Source: Streptomyces katrae (lineage in GTDB: Bacteria > Actinomycetota > Actinomycetes > Streptomycetales > Streptomycetaceae). From it: DNA of 64,000 nucleotides. Positions 33,738 through 42,695 of this stretch are shown here, piece by piece (within the stretch, counting starts at the first letter, position 1; the number at the start of each line of letters is the position of its first letter). The notes beneath the pieces were generated by a model. It saw nothing but the letters and a program-made list of their open reading frames with translations, made no database searches and was not told the origin of the DNA. The position numbers were made by a program, and so were the translations under genes. The stretch spans positions 1-64,000 of the forward strand of contig NZ_JNZY01000010.1 of NCBI RefSeq assembly GCF_000717655.1, written 5' to 3'.

Positions 33738-34742
33738 TCAGCAGCCCCACCGCAGCGCCGCCGTCCGGACCGGCGCGTCCCAGAGCCGCAGCAGTTCCTC
33801 GTCCCCGCGGCACAGCGTCACCGAACACCCCGCCATGTCCAGTGAGGTGACGTAGTTTCCGACGAGCGTCCGCGCCACCGGCACCCCGCGCTCCGCCAGG
33901 ACCCGGGCCACCTCCCCGTGGAACCCGTACAGCTCCAGCAGCGGCGTCGCCCCCATGCCGTTGACCAGCGCCAGCACCGGCCCGTCCGCCGGACCCACCG
34001 CCGCCAGCTCCTCCAGTACGGCCCCCACCGCGATCTCCGCGATCTCCCGCGCCGGCATCATGGCCCGCCGCTCGCGGCCCGGCTCGCCGTGGATGCCGAT
34101 CCCCAACTCCAGTTCCCCGTCCGGCAGGTCGAACGTCGGACTGCCCTTCGCCGGGGTCGTGCACGCGCTGAGCGCCACCCCGAAACTGCGGGAGGACGCG
34201 TTCACCTGCCGGGCGAGCGCCGCTACCCGCTCCAGTGGGGCGCCCGCCTCGGCCGCCGCACCGGCGATCTTCTCGACGAACACGGTCGCCCCGGTGCCGC
34301 GCCGCCCCGCCGTGTACAGGCTGTCGGTCACGGCGACGTCGTCGTTCACGAGGACCCGCTCCACCCGCAGGCCGTCCTCCTCGGCGAGTTCCGCGGCCAT
34401 CTCGAAGTTCAGCACGTCACCGGTGTAGTTCTTGACGACGAACAGCACCCCCTGCCCGGAGTCCACGGCCGCGGCCGCCCGCAGCATCTGGTCGGGCACC
34501 GGTGAGGTGAACACCTCCCCGGGACACGCGGCCGACAGCATCCCGTACCCCACGAACCCGGCATGCAGCGGCTCGTGCCCCGACCCGCCCCCGGACACCA
34601 CCCCGACCCGGCCCCCGTCCCGCGCGTCGCGCCGTACGACGACGCGCCGTTCCACGTCGACGTCCAGGTCGGGATGTGCGGCCGCCATCCCCCGCAGCGC
34701 ATCGGCGACGACGGTCTCGGGGCTGTTGATCAGCATCCGCAT
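33738..34742 (-). CDS. dhaK: dihydroxyacetone kinase substrate-binding subunit DhaK
   Basis: A 334-residue subunit that binds dihydroxyacetone covalently through a histidine. The covalent His is His218 in GIGIHGEPG; His56 in GGGSGHEPLHAGFVG is the second conserved one. FVVKNYTGDVLNFEMA is also typical. Start MRMLINSPET has CAGGAG upstream. First gene of the operon. No DhaS/DhaR regulator lies next to it in the window. Confidence 0.94.
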   Translation of the reverse strand: MRMLINSPETVVADALRGMAAAHPDLDVDVERRVVVRRDARDGGRVGVVSGGGSGHEPLHAGFVGYGMLSAACPGEVFTSPVPDQMLRAAAAVDSGQGVLFVVKNYTGDVLNFEMAAELAEEDGLRVERVLVNDDVAVTDSLYTAGRRGTGATVFVEKIAGAAAEAGAPLERVAALARQVNASSRSFGVALSACTTPAKGSPTFDLPDGELELGIGIHGEPGRERRAMMPAREIAEIAVGAVLEELAAVGPADGPVLALVNGMGATPLLELYGFHGEVARVLAERGVPVARTLVGNYVTSLDMAGCSVTLCRGDEELLRLWDAPVRTAALRWGC

Positions 34743-34855
34743 GTCTGTCTCCTGATCGGGTCGACCGGTGAGCCTGCGGGCCGTGGGCCCGGTGGCGACG
34801 GTAGAGCAGCCCGCCGCTCGGGACCAGGCCGCGTCCGGCGGGGTGGGGCGCGGTC

Positions 34856-36676
34856 TCAGAGCCGGAGGGCGTCGAGCGCATCGTTGAGAGTGGTCGCGGC
34901 CATGATGAGCGACAGGTGGGTGAAGGCCTGCGGAAAGTTGCCGAGTTGCTCGCCACTGGGGCCGATCTCCTCGGCGAACAGACCGACGTGGTTGGCGTAC
35001 GTGTGCATCTTCTCGAAGGTGTAGCGGGCCTGCGGCAGCCGTCCGGCACGGGCGAGGGCGTCGACGTAGAGGAACGTGCAGAGGCTGAACGTTCCCTCCG
35101 AGCCGCGGAGTCCGTCGGGAGAGGCCGCGGGATCGTACCGGTAGACGAGGCTGTCGGACACCAGGACCCGGTCCATGGCATCGAGGGTGGACAGCCAGCT
35201 CGCGCTCCTCGGCGCGAGGAATCCGACCCGGGGAATCAGCAGCAGCGAAGCGTCCAGGACCTGGCTGCCGTAGTGCTGGACCAAGGACTGCTCCCTCTCG
35301 CTCCAGCCGCGTTCCATGACCTGTTCGAGGATGTCGTCACGGGCCTTCGTCCACAGGACGGTGTCGGCCGGCCGGCTGAACTCGGCGGCGACCTTCAGGC
35401 CGCGGTCGAACGCCGCCCAGCACATCACGCGGCTGTAGGTGAAGTCCTGCCGGCCGCCGCGGGTCTCCCAGATGCCCTCGTCGGGCCGGTCCCAGGAGTC
35501 GGCGAGCCAGTCCAGGGTCCGGGCGAGGGCCTTCCAGCCGTGGTAGTCGCCCTGTACGACGACCGCGTGTCCCTCGGACAGTGCGTACAGAGCCTCGCCG
35601 TAGATGTCGAGCTGCAACTGGTCCATGGCCGCGTTTCCGGCCCGCACGGGGTACGAACCCCGGTAGCCCTCGAAGTGCTGGAGGACCTCCTCGGTCAGGT
35701 GCGGGTCTCCGTCGACCCGGTACATGATCTGCAGGGGCTCCCCGTCCGGACCCTCGTGGGCGCGCAGGCGGTCGCCGAGCCAGTGGGTGAAGCGGGCCGC
35801 CTCCTCCGCGAAGCCGAGGTCGAGCAGGGCCCGTACGGACAGGGATCCGTCCCGCACCCAGGTGTAGCGGTAGTCCCAGTTGCGCTCGCCGCCGACTTGC
35901 TCGGGAAGACCCATGGTGGCGGCGGCGACCGGCGCGCCGGAGGGGGCGTAGGTGAGCAGCTTGAGCGTGATGGCCGAGCGGTACACCATCTCCGCCCAGC
36001 GGCCGTGGTAGTGCGATGTGCGCACCCACTTCTGCCAGTAGTCGACCTGTTCCCACAGCTCATCGGTGATCCTGTCACGCTCCGGCGGTGGCGGCGGCGC
36101 CGCGCTGCCCTCCCTGTCGGTGGTGAACACGGCTGCCTCCGCCTGACCCGCGGTGAGCGTGATCGAGGCCCGGACGTCCTGGCCGTCCCGCTCGAGCGGA
36201 AAGGTGGCCTGCAGGAACGCGGTCGCCCCGGGTGCCCGGAAGGTCGCCCGGCCCTCCGCCAGGTCGAGTTGGTGGGGTGCCCGCGCGTAGTCGAAGCGGG
36301 GGCGGCATTCGAGGGAGAAGCGCACCGTACCGCGCACCGCGCGGATCACACGTACCAGCGTGTGCCGGTCGGACGCCGTGAGGCCCCGGTGGACCGGCAT
36401 GTAGTCGACGGTCTCGCCGACCCCGTCGGGGGACATGAAGCGGGTCACCACGACCGCGGTGTCCGGGTAGTAGAGCTGTTTCCACGTCCCCTCGTCCTGT
36501 TCCGGTGCGAGCAGGAAGTGCCCGCCCCCGTCGTGGTCGAGCAGGGCCGCGAAGATGCTGGGGGAGTCGAATCGCGGAGCCGCGAACCAGTCGATGACTC
36601 CCCTGGACGACACCAGAGCCGCGGTCTGCAGGTCCCCCACGAGTCCGTGGTCGGCGATGGGCGGGTAGCGGTCCAT
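34856..36676 (-). CDS. glycoside hydrolase family 15 protein (glucoamylase/trehalase-like), copy A
   Basis: A 606-residue cytoplasmic enzyme with the bacterial GH15 layout: N-terminal beta-sandwich (about 1-210; YPPIADHGLVGDLQTAALVS then DWFAAPRFDSPSIFA) and (alpha/alpha)6 barrel. Barrel motifs: RNWDYRYTWVRD (265-276), Glu404 in GIWETRGGRQDFTYSRVM as probable general acid, and AEEIGPSGEQLGNFPQAF with Glu569/570 as general base. The close mycobacterial relatives are trehalases, so trehalose or short alpha-glucans are the likely substrates. It follows the GMC oxidoreductase by 47 bp. A second GH15 lies at 47390-49204. Confidence 0.9.
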   Translation of the reverse strand: MDRYPPIADHGLVGDLQTAALVSSRGVIDWFAAPRFDSPSIFAALLDHDGGGHFLLAPEQDEGTWKQLYYPDTAVVVTRFMSPDGVGETVDYMPVHRGLTASDRHTLVRVIRAVRGTVRFSLECRPRFDYARAPHQLDLAEGRATFRAPGATAFLQATFPLERDGQDVRASITLTAGQAEAAVFTTDREGSAAPPPPPERDRITDELWEQVDYWQKWVRTSHYHGRWAEMVYRSAITLKLLTYAPSGAPVAAATMGLPEQVGGERNWDYRYTWVRDGSLSVRALLDLGFAEEAARFTHWLGDRLRAHEGPDGEPLQIMYRVDGDPHLTEEVLQHFEGYRGSYPVRAGNAAMDQLQLDIYGEALYALSEGHAVVVQGDYHGWKALARTLDWLADSWDRPDEGIWETRGGRQDFTYSRVMCWAAFDRGLKVAAEFSRPADTVLWTKARDDILEQVMERGWSEREQSLVQHYGSQVLDASLLLIPRVGFLAPRSASWLSTLDAMDRVLVSDSLVYRYDPAASPDGLRGSEGTFSLCTFLYVDALARAGRLPQARYTFEKMHTYANHVGLFAEEIGPSGEQLGNFPQAFTHLSLIMAATTLNDALDALRL

Positions 36677-36723
36677 GGTTCTCCTCCTCAGGACACCTCA
36701 GCGGTGATCCGCCCGGGTCCCGG

Positions 36724-38304
36724 TCATTGCAGTCGCTCCGCGAGGTGGTCTCCGACGCGCAGGGCGTTGGCGATGGCCGTCAGCGAGGGATTGACCGCGC
36801 CGATGCTCGGGAAGAAGCTCGTGTCGACCACGTAGAGGTTGTCGAGGTCATGGGCCTTGCAGTTGACGTCGAGGGCGGAGCTCTGCGGGTCACGGCCGAA
36901 GCGGACGGTGCCGGCCTGATGAGCCGTTGCGCCGATGGGCATGCCCTTGTGTAGGTAGATGCTGTGCGACAGCAGATGGTGCTCGTGCATGCCCAGGTGA
37001 CCGAGCATGCCCTGCAGTTTGTGCCGCAGCCGCTTCAGCCCTGCGATGTTGTTCTTCTCGTCGAGGGCGAGGTGGATCCCGCCGTCCCCGTCGAGGGTCA
37101 CGCGGTTGTCCGGGTCCGGCAGGTCCTCACCGCACAGCCAGAAGTCGACCGCGTGATGGGCGAGCACCTCGAAGGGCATGTCCGGGGTGACGGCACCGGC
37201 CCAGCGGGGTGCCTCGCCGTGGATCTGCTCGGAGTCGGACTTGCCGAGCATCTGGATGCCGCCGAGAGGGTAGTCCCAGTCGTCGCTGCCCAGGTACCAG
37301 TCGTGCAGTGCCAGCGTCTTCTGGAACCGGGTGCCGTTCGGCTCCTCGGACACCGCCATCAGGGCCAGGTTGTTGTGCCGCATGTAGTGCCGGCCGACCA
37401 CGTCCGAGCTGTTGGCCAGGCCCTGAGGGTGCTTGTCGTCGGCCGAACGCAGCAGCAGGACCGCGGAGTTGACGGCCCCACAGGCCACCACCACGATGTC
37501 GGCGGCGAACCGGACGGTCGAGCCGTCGCCCAGTTCCGTGACGACCGAGGTGACACTCCGCCCGGTGGCGTCCGTCTCGAGCCGGCGCACGTCGGCATGC
37601 GTGATCAGTTCGACGTTGGAGTGTTCCAGGGCCGGGTCCACGCAGATGACCTGGGCGTCCGACTTCGCGCCGACCAGGCAGGGGAACCCGTCGACGCGGT
37701 CGCAGCGGATGCAGGGGCTCCCGTGCGCCGCCCGCCCCTGGTCGTCCTGGACGAGGTTCACCCCGATCGGGAGATGGAAGGGGTGCAGGCCCTGTTTCTC
37801 CAGGTCGTCGCTCAACTGCTGGATGCGCGGCTCGTGTTGCACGGGCGGATGGGCGTACTGGGCACTGGCCGGCCCCTCGGTGGGGTCCTCGCCGTGCCGT
37901 CCGTGGACGAGGTAGAGATGCTCGGCCTGCGTGTAGTAGGGCTCCAGGTCGCCGTAGTCCAGCGGCCATGCGGGAGAGATGCCGTCATGGTGGCGGAGTT
38001 CCCCGAAGTCCTCGGGGCGCATGCGGAAGAGCGCGGCGCCGTAGAACTTGGTGTTCCCGCCGACGTAGTAGTTCACCTCGGGCGGGAACCGGTCTCCGTG
38101 CTTGTCGTACCAGAACTCCGGTGCGCGGTACTTCCCTTTGACGAAGACCGCGGTCGAATCCCAGTTGTCGCGTTCCCGCGGCAGGTAGCCGCCGCGCTCG
38201 AGAAGCAGGATCCGCTTGCCGGTCGGCGCCAGCCGGTGGGCGAGGGTGCCGCCGCCGGCCCCTGTGCCGATGATGATGACGTCGTACTCCCGCGCCTCGG
38301 GCAT
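36724..38304 (-). CDS. GMC-family FAD oxidoreductase
   Basis: A 526-residue flavoenzyme. Residues 8-18 start the FAD Rossmann motif (DVIIIGTGAGGGT), ERGGYLPRERDNWD carries the acidic ribose binder, and GGNTKFYGAALFRMRPEDF is the GMC signature-like region. The C-terminal part has HKGMPIGATAHQAGTVRFG (catalytic His pair region), SALDVNCKAHDLDNLYVVD and FFPSIGAVNPSLTAIANALR. GMC enzymes oxidise sugars, alcohols or choline, passing electrons to oxygen or quinones. There is no Tat signal, so it acts in the cytoplasm. A cysteine cluster (PCIRCDRVDGFPC) is notable. ATG with GGGGAGG upstream. Co-directional with GH15. Confidence 0.88.
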   Translation of the reverse strand: MPEAREYDVIIIGTGAGGGTLAHRLAPTGKRILLLERGGYLPRERDNWDSTAVFVKGKYRAPEFWYDKHGDRFPPEVNYYVGGNTKFYGAALFRMRPEDFGELRHHDGISPAWPLDYGDLEPYYTQAEHLYLVHGRHGEDPTEGPASAQYAHPPVQHEPRIQQLSDDLEKQGLHPFHLPIGVNLVQDDQGRAAHGSPCIRCDRVDGFPCLVGAKSDAQVICVDPALEHSNVELITHADVRRLETDATGRSVTSVVTELGDGSTVRFAADIVVVACGAVNSAVLLLRSADDKHPQGLANSSDVVGRHYMRHNNLALMAVSEEPNGTRFQKTLALHDWYLGSDDWDYPLGGIQMLGKSDSEQIHGEAPRWAGAVTPDMPFEVLAHHAVDFWLCGEDLPDPDNRVTLDGDGGIHLALDEKNNIAGLKRLRHKLQGMLGHLGMHEHHLLSHSIYLHKGMPIGATAHQAGTVRFGRDPQSSALDVNCKAHDLDNLYVVDTSFFPSIGAVNPSLTAIANALRVGDHLAERLQ

Positions 38305-38435
38305 GCGGGCCACCTCCCCGGAGCAGGGATCTGCTCCTGTCGGGTGAGTTGGGGTGCATTCAGCATCTACAACGTAGCTCCGGAGGGGATGCCCAGCGAG
38401 TCGGGCGGGCCGGAACGCCGGGAAGCCCCGGCCGG

Positions 38436-39368
38436 TCAAAGGATCGCGAGGGGATTGACGGGAGAACCCGTCGCCGCGGGCAGCCGTAGTGGCGCGATGA
38501 CGCAGAGGAACGACCAGCGGCCCTCCCGTTCGCAGAGGGGAGCCAGCTCCTCGAACTGCAGGTAGTCGAGCAGGTGCAGCCCCATCGCATGGACGGCGAG
38601 TACGTGCACCGGGAACGCGACGCTCTGCACGGCACTGGGAGCCGTGTCGTTGTTGCCGTCACTGCCGAGCACGGCCACCTGCCGTTCGGCCAGGAAACGC
38701 AGGGCGGTCGGGTGGAGTCCGGCCCGCGCGCCGGCTGAGTCCCAGGCGCCGAGCTCCGCACGCCGCCGCCGGTGCCCGACGCGTACGAGGAGGATGTCGC
38801 CCCGGCCGACCCGCAGCCCCTGCCGCGCTTCGGCGGCTGCAAGATCCTCGGCGGTCACGTGTGATCCCGGTTCGAGCCAGGGGGTGCCGTGCAGGCGCGG
38901 GATGTCCAGCAGCACTCCCCGTCCCACGATGCCGTCGCGGGCCAGGTCGATGGACAGGGCCCCGGCCCCGTCCGGGGAGAGAACGTCCGCGGCAGGGACG
39001 CCGCCGTGCAGGGTGCCCTCGTAGATGACGTGGCACAGTGCGTCGATGTGGCTGTCGACGTCGCCGTGGACGTTCATGGCGATGCGGTCCCGGGCGAACT
39101 GCAGGCCGCCCGGGTCCGGGGCGCCGCCGACGGGCGCGGTGAGCCGGTGCTCCGCCGGTTCGGCGTTGTCCGGCCCCTTGCGGGTGTTCACGGGCGCGGC
39201 GAGCGAGACCGTACGGCCGGAGCGGACCTCGCTGACGGCGGCCAGCGTCCGTGCGGGCGTGAGGGTGCCCAGAGCTCCCAGGGGTGCCGCACCGCCGGGT
39301 GCCGTACGGCGCAGTTCACCGTGGAGCGAGCGGAAGTCGGCGTCGCTCATCCCGTCGGGCGTACCCAT
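38436..39368 (-). CDS. cyclase-family metal-dependent hydrolase (kynurenine formamidase fold)
   Basis: A 310-residue protein of the putative cyclase family. The metal region reads NVHGDVDSHIDALCHVIYEG; family members usually show HGxxHTHxDAxxH, so the first metal histidine is replaced by Asp here (VDSHIDALCH). GVLLDIPRLHGTPWLEPGSH, GDILLVRVGHRRRR and SDGNNDTAP are other family regions. These enzymes hydrolyse amides or lactone-like cyclic substrates; a lactonase role would fit the neighbouring sugar-oxidation genes but is inference. I prefer the ATG at 39368 with GGTGGGG upstream; ATGs at 39386 and 39350 are alternatives. Confidence 0.8.
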   Translation of the reverse strand: MGTPDGMSDADFRSLHGELRRTAPGGAAPLGALGTLTPARTLAAVSEVRSGRTVSLAAPVNTRKGPDNAEPAEHRLTAPVGGAPDPGGLQFARDRIAMNVHGDVDSHIDALCHVIYEGTLHGGVPAADVLSPDGAGALSIDLARDGIVGRGVLLDIPRLHGTPWLEPGSHVTAEDLAAAEARQGLRVGRGDILLVRVGHRRRRAELGAWDSAGARAGLHPTALRFLAERQVAVLGSDGNNDTAPSAVQSVAFPVHVLAVHAMGLHLLDYLQFEELAPLCEREGRWSFLCVIAPLRLPAATGSPVNPLAIL

Positions 39369-39449
39369 GTCCCCACCATCCGGCACGCCCGCTGCCGGCG
39401 CGCGCCGAGCGGGGACCCGGCCGCATCCGATGTGCCGAGCCTCTGGTGC

Positions 39450-39612
39450 GTGTGAAGCGGTTCAGGGCGCACGCCTGTCGCGCCTGATCGCGGCCGTTCC
39501 GGGACACCACCTGCTGTTCCTGGTGCGGGCGGACGGCACGCTGCCGCCCCTTACGCGGACCGGCGGTCCGGTTCCGCGATCCGGGGACATCGCCGTACTC
39601 CTGGGCGGTTGA
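39450..39612 (+). pseudogene. short C-terminal gene remnant (possible transporter tail)
   Basis: A 50-residue protein-like stretch, RLIAAVPGHHLLFLVRADGT then PPLTRTGGPVPRSGDIAVLL, ends at TGA 39610-39612. It resembles the regulatory tail of cation:proton antiporters (RADG-PL-TG-PRPGD pattern), but no start or transmembrane part precedes it. It sits between two minus-strand genes. Low confidence in family. Confidence 0.4.
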
Positions 39613-39616
39613 TTCC

Positions 39617-40132
39617 TCAGCGCGCCGGCCCCGTGTTGAAGCCCGCGACGGCGCGGCGCGCCCGAGCCATGGTGACCTCGGTGCCGGCGGTGGCGTCGAC
39701 GGTCGCGCCGGGCTCGTCGGATTCCAGCGGTTCCAGGATCTCGAACTGCGAGTCGACCAGGCGCAGCGGCATGAAGTGGCCCGTCCGCCGGGAGACCCGG
39801 GCCCTGGCGGTGTCGCGGTCCAGTGCCAGGTACAGGCACCAGAGGCCCGGGGCGGCCCCGCGGAGTTCGTCGCGGTAAGCGCGCTTGAGGGCGGAGCAGG
39901 CGACGACCAGCCGCCGGCCCGACCGGGAGGACTGCCGTATCCGGTCCGAGAGCGTACGCAGCCACGGGGCGCGGTCCGCGTCGTCCAGGGAGCGGCCGGC
40001 GGCCATCTTGGCGATGTTCGCGGCAGGATGGAGGTCGTCACCGTCCAGGAACACCCCTCCGAGTTCCTCGGCCAGGGCCCTGGCGACGGTGCTCTTCCCG
40101 GCGCCCGCCACGCCCAGCACCACCACGATCAC
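39617..40132 (-). CDS. gntK: gluconokinase
   Basis: A 171-residue P-loop kinase converting gluconate to 6-phosphogluconate. Walker A GVAGAGKST (residues 7-15), LDGDDLHPAANIAKMAAGRS-type substrate loop, DADRAPWLRTL, VVACSALKRAYRDELRG and GHFMPLRLVDSQFEILEPL are the full set of GntK motifs. The GTG start overlaps the cydB stop as GTGA, so it is translationally coupled to the cytochrome bd genes, an unusual pairing. It is the last gene of SDR-cydA-cydB-gntK. Confidence 0.93.
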   Translation of the reverse strand: MIVVVLGVAGAGKSTVARALAEELGGVFLDGDDLHPAANIAKMAAGRSLDDADRAPWLRTLSDRIRQSSRSGRRLVVACSALKRAYRDELRGAAPGLWCLYLALDRDTARARVSRRTGHFMPLRLVDSQFEILEPLESDEPGATVDATAGTEVTMARARRAVAGFNTGPAR

Positions 40133-41181
40133 CGGTCCGTGCCCGGATCCCGGTTCGCGGCGCTCCGCCGCAGGTCGTTCTCGGCGAGAGGCTGCAGGGC
40201 GCCGCTGGTGTCCAGCCGGTAGAGCAGGGCCAGCGGTGGTCCGACGAGCACCATCGCGATCACCGTGACCAGGAGCAGCCAGCGCAGTGTCGTCGACGCT
40301 CCGGCCGCTTGGTCCACGGTCAGCGAGGTGGGGATGAGATACGGCCGCTGGGCCAGCCCCCAGGCGACCACGACGAGGGCGACGCTGCCGACCGCCGTGA
40401 TCCTCGCCCAGCCGGTGGCCGTGCGGTACAGCAGCCCGGCGGTGGCCACGGCGCTCACGACGGCCACCAGGACGAGGGCCAGGCCGATGCCGCTGGTCAG
40501 GCCGTCGTAGACGTAGCGCGCGTCGTGGTGGGTGACGGCGAGGCCGACGACGGCCAGGACGGCGAGGACACCGAGGCTGCACCAGGCGCGCAGCCGGAAG
40601 TAGTGGACGAGGTCGGGCGCGTCGAAGCGGCGGGCGTCGGCGGTGAGGAACACGGCGCCCAGGAAGGCGGTCGCGGCGACGGTGAGCAGCCCGGCGAGTA
40701 CGGAGGTCCCGTTGGACCATGCGTCGGCGGACGCCTTCGTCCCCGGAGCCACCCGGCCTGTGGCGAGGCCGCCGACCACCGCTCCGAGGAAGAAGGGCAC
40801 CAGGAGGGAGGACACGGCGAAGGCGGCACCGTAGATCCTGCGCCGCGCGACGCGTGTCATGGGTTTGCGGAGGGCGAATCCCGCACCGCGCAGGACGAGC
40901 CCGACGGCCGCGAGCGCCAGGGGGAGCCACATGGCCGTGAAGATCGTCTGGAACAGGACCGGAAAGCCCGTCCACATGATCACCAGGACGAAGATGAGCC
41001 AGACGTTGTTCGTCTCCCAGACGGGCTCCATGGCGTGGTCGATCAGCCACCGGGGCCGCTTGCCCCGTTCGGCGCCGCCCGCGAACAGATCCCAGAATCC
41101 GGCTCCGTAGTCGGTCCCGCCGGCACAGGCGTAGGCGGCCACCGCGGCCAGCAGCACCCAGGCCACGACGTCCTGGATCAT
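40129..41181 (-). CDS. cydB: cytochrome bd-type quinol oxidase subunit II
   Basis: A 350-residue membrane subunit with about nine helices. Signature openings VVAWVLLAAVAAYACAGGTD then YGAGFWDLFAGG, WLIDHAMEPVWETNNVWLIF and FPVLFQTIFTAMWLPL are CydB family features. It supports CydA in the quinol:O2 oxidoreductase. ATG overlaps the cydA stop by 4 bp. The C terminus is coupled to gluconokinase. No cydCD assembly exporter is adjacent. Confidence 0.92.
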   Translation of the reverse strand: MIQDVVAWVLLAAVAAYACAGGTDYGAGFWDLFAGGAERGKRPRWLIDHAMEPVWETNNVWLIFVLVIMWTGFPVLFQTIFTAMWLPLALAAVGLVLRGAGFALRKPMTRVARRRIYGAAFAVSSLLVPFFLGAVVGGLATGRVAPGTKASADAWSNGTSVLAGLLTVAATAFLGAVFLTADARRFDAPDLVHYFRLRAWCSLGVLAVLAVVGLAVTHHDARYVYDGLTSGIGLALVLVAVVSAVATAGLLYRTATGWARITAVGSVALVVVAWGLAQRPYLIPTSLTVDQAAGASTTLRWLLLVTVIAMVLVGPPLALLYRLDTSGALQPLAENDLRRSAANRDPGTDR

Positions 41182-42650
41182 CGCCCTCCTCCGTCACCGG
41201 GTGCAGTGCCGTGATCCTGTGCGGCCGCGGCGGTCGTCCGGCGGGGCCCGTAGGGGGTGTCACTTTCCGGAGTGCCGGCAGCCTGAGCGTCGCCCTCTTG
41301 TTCATCGGCGGCCCGCCAGCGGGTGCGCATCTTGAGCAGGACGGCCAGGAAGGTGGCGAAGATCAGGGTGTAGACCACGATGACGATTCCGAGCATCGCC
41401 CACAGCGACGAGGCCCGGGTGTCCGTGACGGCTTCGGACACGCGCATGTTCTCGTAGACGATCCAGGGCTGGCGACCCACCTCGGTGGTGATCCAGCCGC
41501 ATTCGACCGTCACCAGGCAGGCCGCCCCGGCCACGGCGGCGCACCGGAAGAACCACGGTGAGCGCGGCAGGTCGCGGCGGCGCAGCCAGCACCAGCCGTA
41601 CCAGAGCGCGAGGAGGAGGAGCAGGCTTCCGATCGTCACCATGATGTCGAACGCCCAGTGCGCGATCGTGGCCTGCGTCGCCGTCGGGCGATCGCTCGCG
41701 GGGACCGACGACAGACCCGTCACCTGGGTGTCCGGGCTGAAACCGGCGAGGATCGAGTCCAGTTGGGGGATCTTGATCCCGCCGGAGACCGTTCCGTCGG
41801 CATGCAGGCGTCCGAACATGTACTCGGGTACGTGGGTGTCGGTTTTCCAGACGATCTCGGTGGCGGCGAACTTCACCGGCTGCTTGTGGAAGACCGAGCG
41901 TGCGATGGAGTCCCCGAGCACGAACTGCACGGGGGTGAGGATCGCGGCCACGGTGAACGGAACGGTGAAGCCGAGCCGGTGGTAACGGTCACGCCGGCCG
42001 CGCAGCCAGCCGACCGCGTACACCCCGGCCACGACATAGCCCGCCGTGAGGACGACACCTGCCACGAAGTGCCAGTACTCGGGGCCGAACATCGGCGTGA
42101 AGATCGCCTTGCGGACGTTGACGTCGACGGGGTTGCCGCCCGCGTCGAGCGAGAAGCCGCGCGGCGTGTTCATCCACGAGTTCGCGGCGATGATTCCGAA
42201 CGCACCCAGCAGCGCCGTCAGCGGCAGGGGCAGACCCAGCCAGAAGTGCGTCCACGGCTTCAGCCTCCGCCAGCCGTAGAGGTAGATGGCGATGAGGATC
42301 GCCTCGAGGAAGAAGGCCCACGCCTCGACCCCGAATCCGAGGCCGAAGACATCGCCCCACCTGCCCATCAGGCCGGGCCAGAGCAGGCCGAACTCGAAGG
42401 AGAGCACGGTCCCGGTGACGATGCCGATGGCGAACTGCACGGCCATGACCGCCGACCAGCGCCGCGCGAGCAGCAGGGCGACCGCGTCGCCCTTGCGCAG
42501 CCCGCGGTAGTGCATCAGGAGGGTGATGGCGGGCAGGGCCACGCCGAAGGGCACGAGCAGGATGTGGGAGGCCAGGGTGAAGGCCATGAGTTCTCGGGCG
42601 GGGAGCAGCTGCGGAGGGGTGTCCGCCATGATCGCGATCGCGCTGTTCAT
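41178..42650 (-). CDS. cydA: cytochrome bd-type quinol oxidase subunit I (CioA-like)
   Basis: A 490-residue haem subunit with about nine helices. His29 in AFTLASHILLVPFG is the expected b595 ligand; His in PEYWHFVAGVVLTAGY is the b558 ligand region; GVEAWAFFLEAILIAIYLYG carries the conserved acids near the haem d site. GWITTEVGRQPWIVYENMR is a strong CydA marker. The Q-loop is short, as in the cyanide-insensitive (CioA) branch. C-terminal 60 residues are polar and disordered. It follows the SDR gene by 45 bp. Confidence 0.9.
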   Translation of the reverse strand: MNSAIAIMADTPPQLLPARELMAFTLASHILLVPFGVALPAITLLMHYRGLRKGDAVALLLARRWSAVMAVQFAIGIVTGTVLSFEFGLLWPGLMGRWGDVFGLGFGVEAWAFFLEAILIAIYLYGWRRLKPWTHFWLGLPLPLTALLGAFGIIAANSWMNTPRGFSLDAGGNPVDVNVRKAIFTPMFGPEYWHFVAGVVLTAGYVVAGVYAVGWLRGRRDRYHRLGFTVPFTVAAILTPVQFVLGDSIARSVFHKQPVKFAATEIVWKTDTHVPEYMFGRLHADGTVSGGIKIPQLDSILAGFSPDTQVTGLSSVPASDRPTATQATIAHWAFDIMVTIGSLLLLLALWYGWCWLRRRDLPRSPWFFRCAAVAGAACLVTVECGWITTEVGRQPWIVYENMRVSEAVTDTRASSLWAMLGIVIVVYTLIFATFLAVLLKMRTRWRAADEQEGDAQAAGTPESDTPYGPRRTTAAAAQDHGTAPGDGGGR

Positions 42651-42695
42651 GTGAGCCTTAGCAGGTCGTGCCGGACGGCTGAAGGATCGAGGGCC

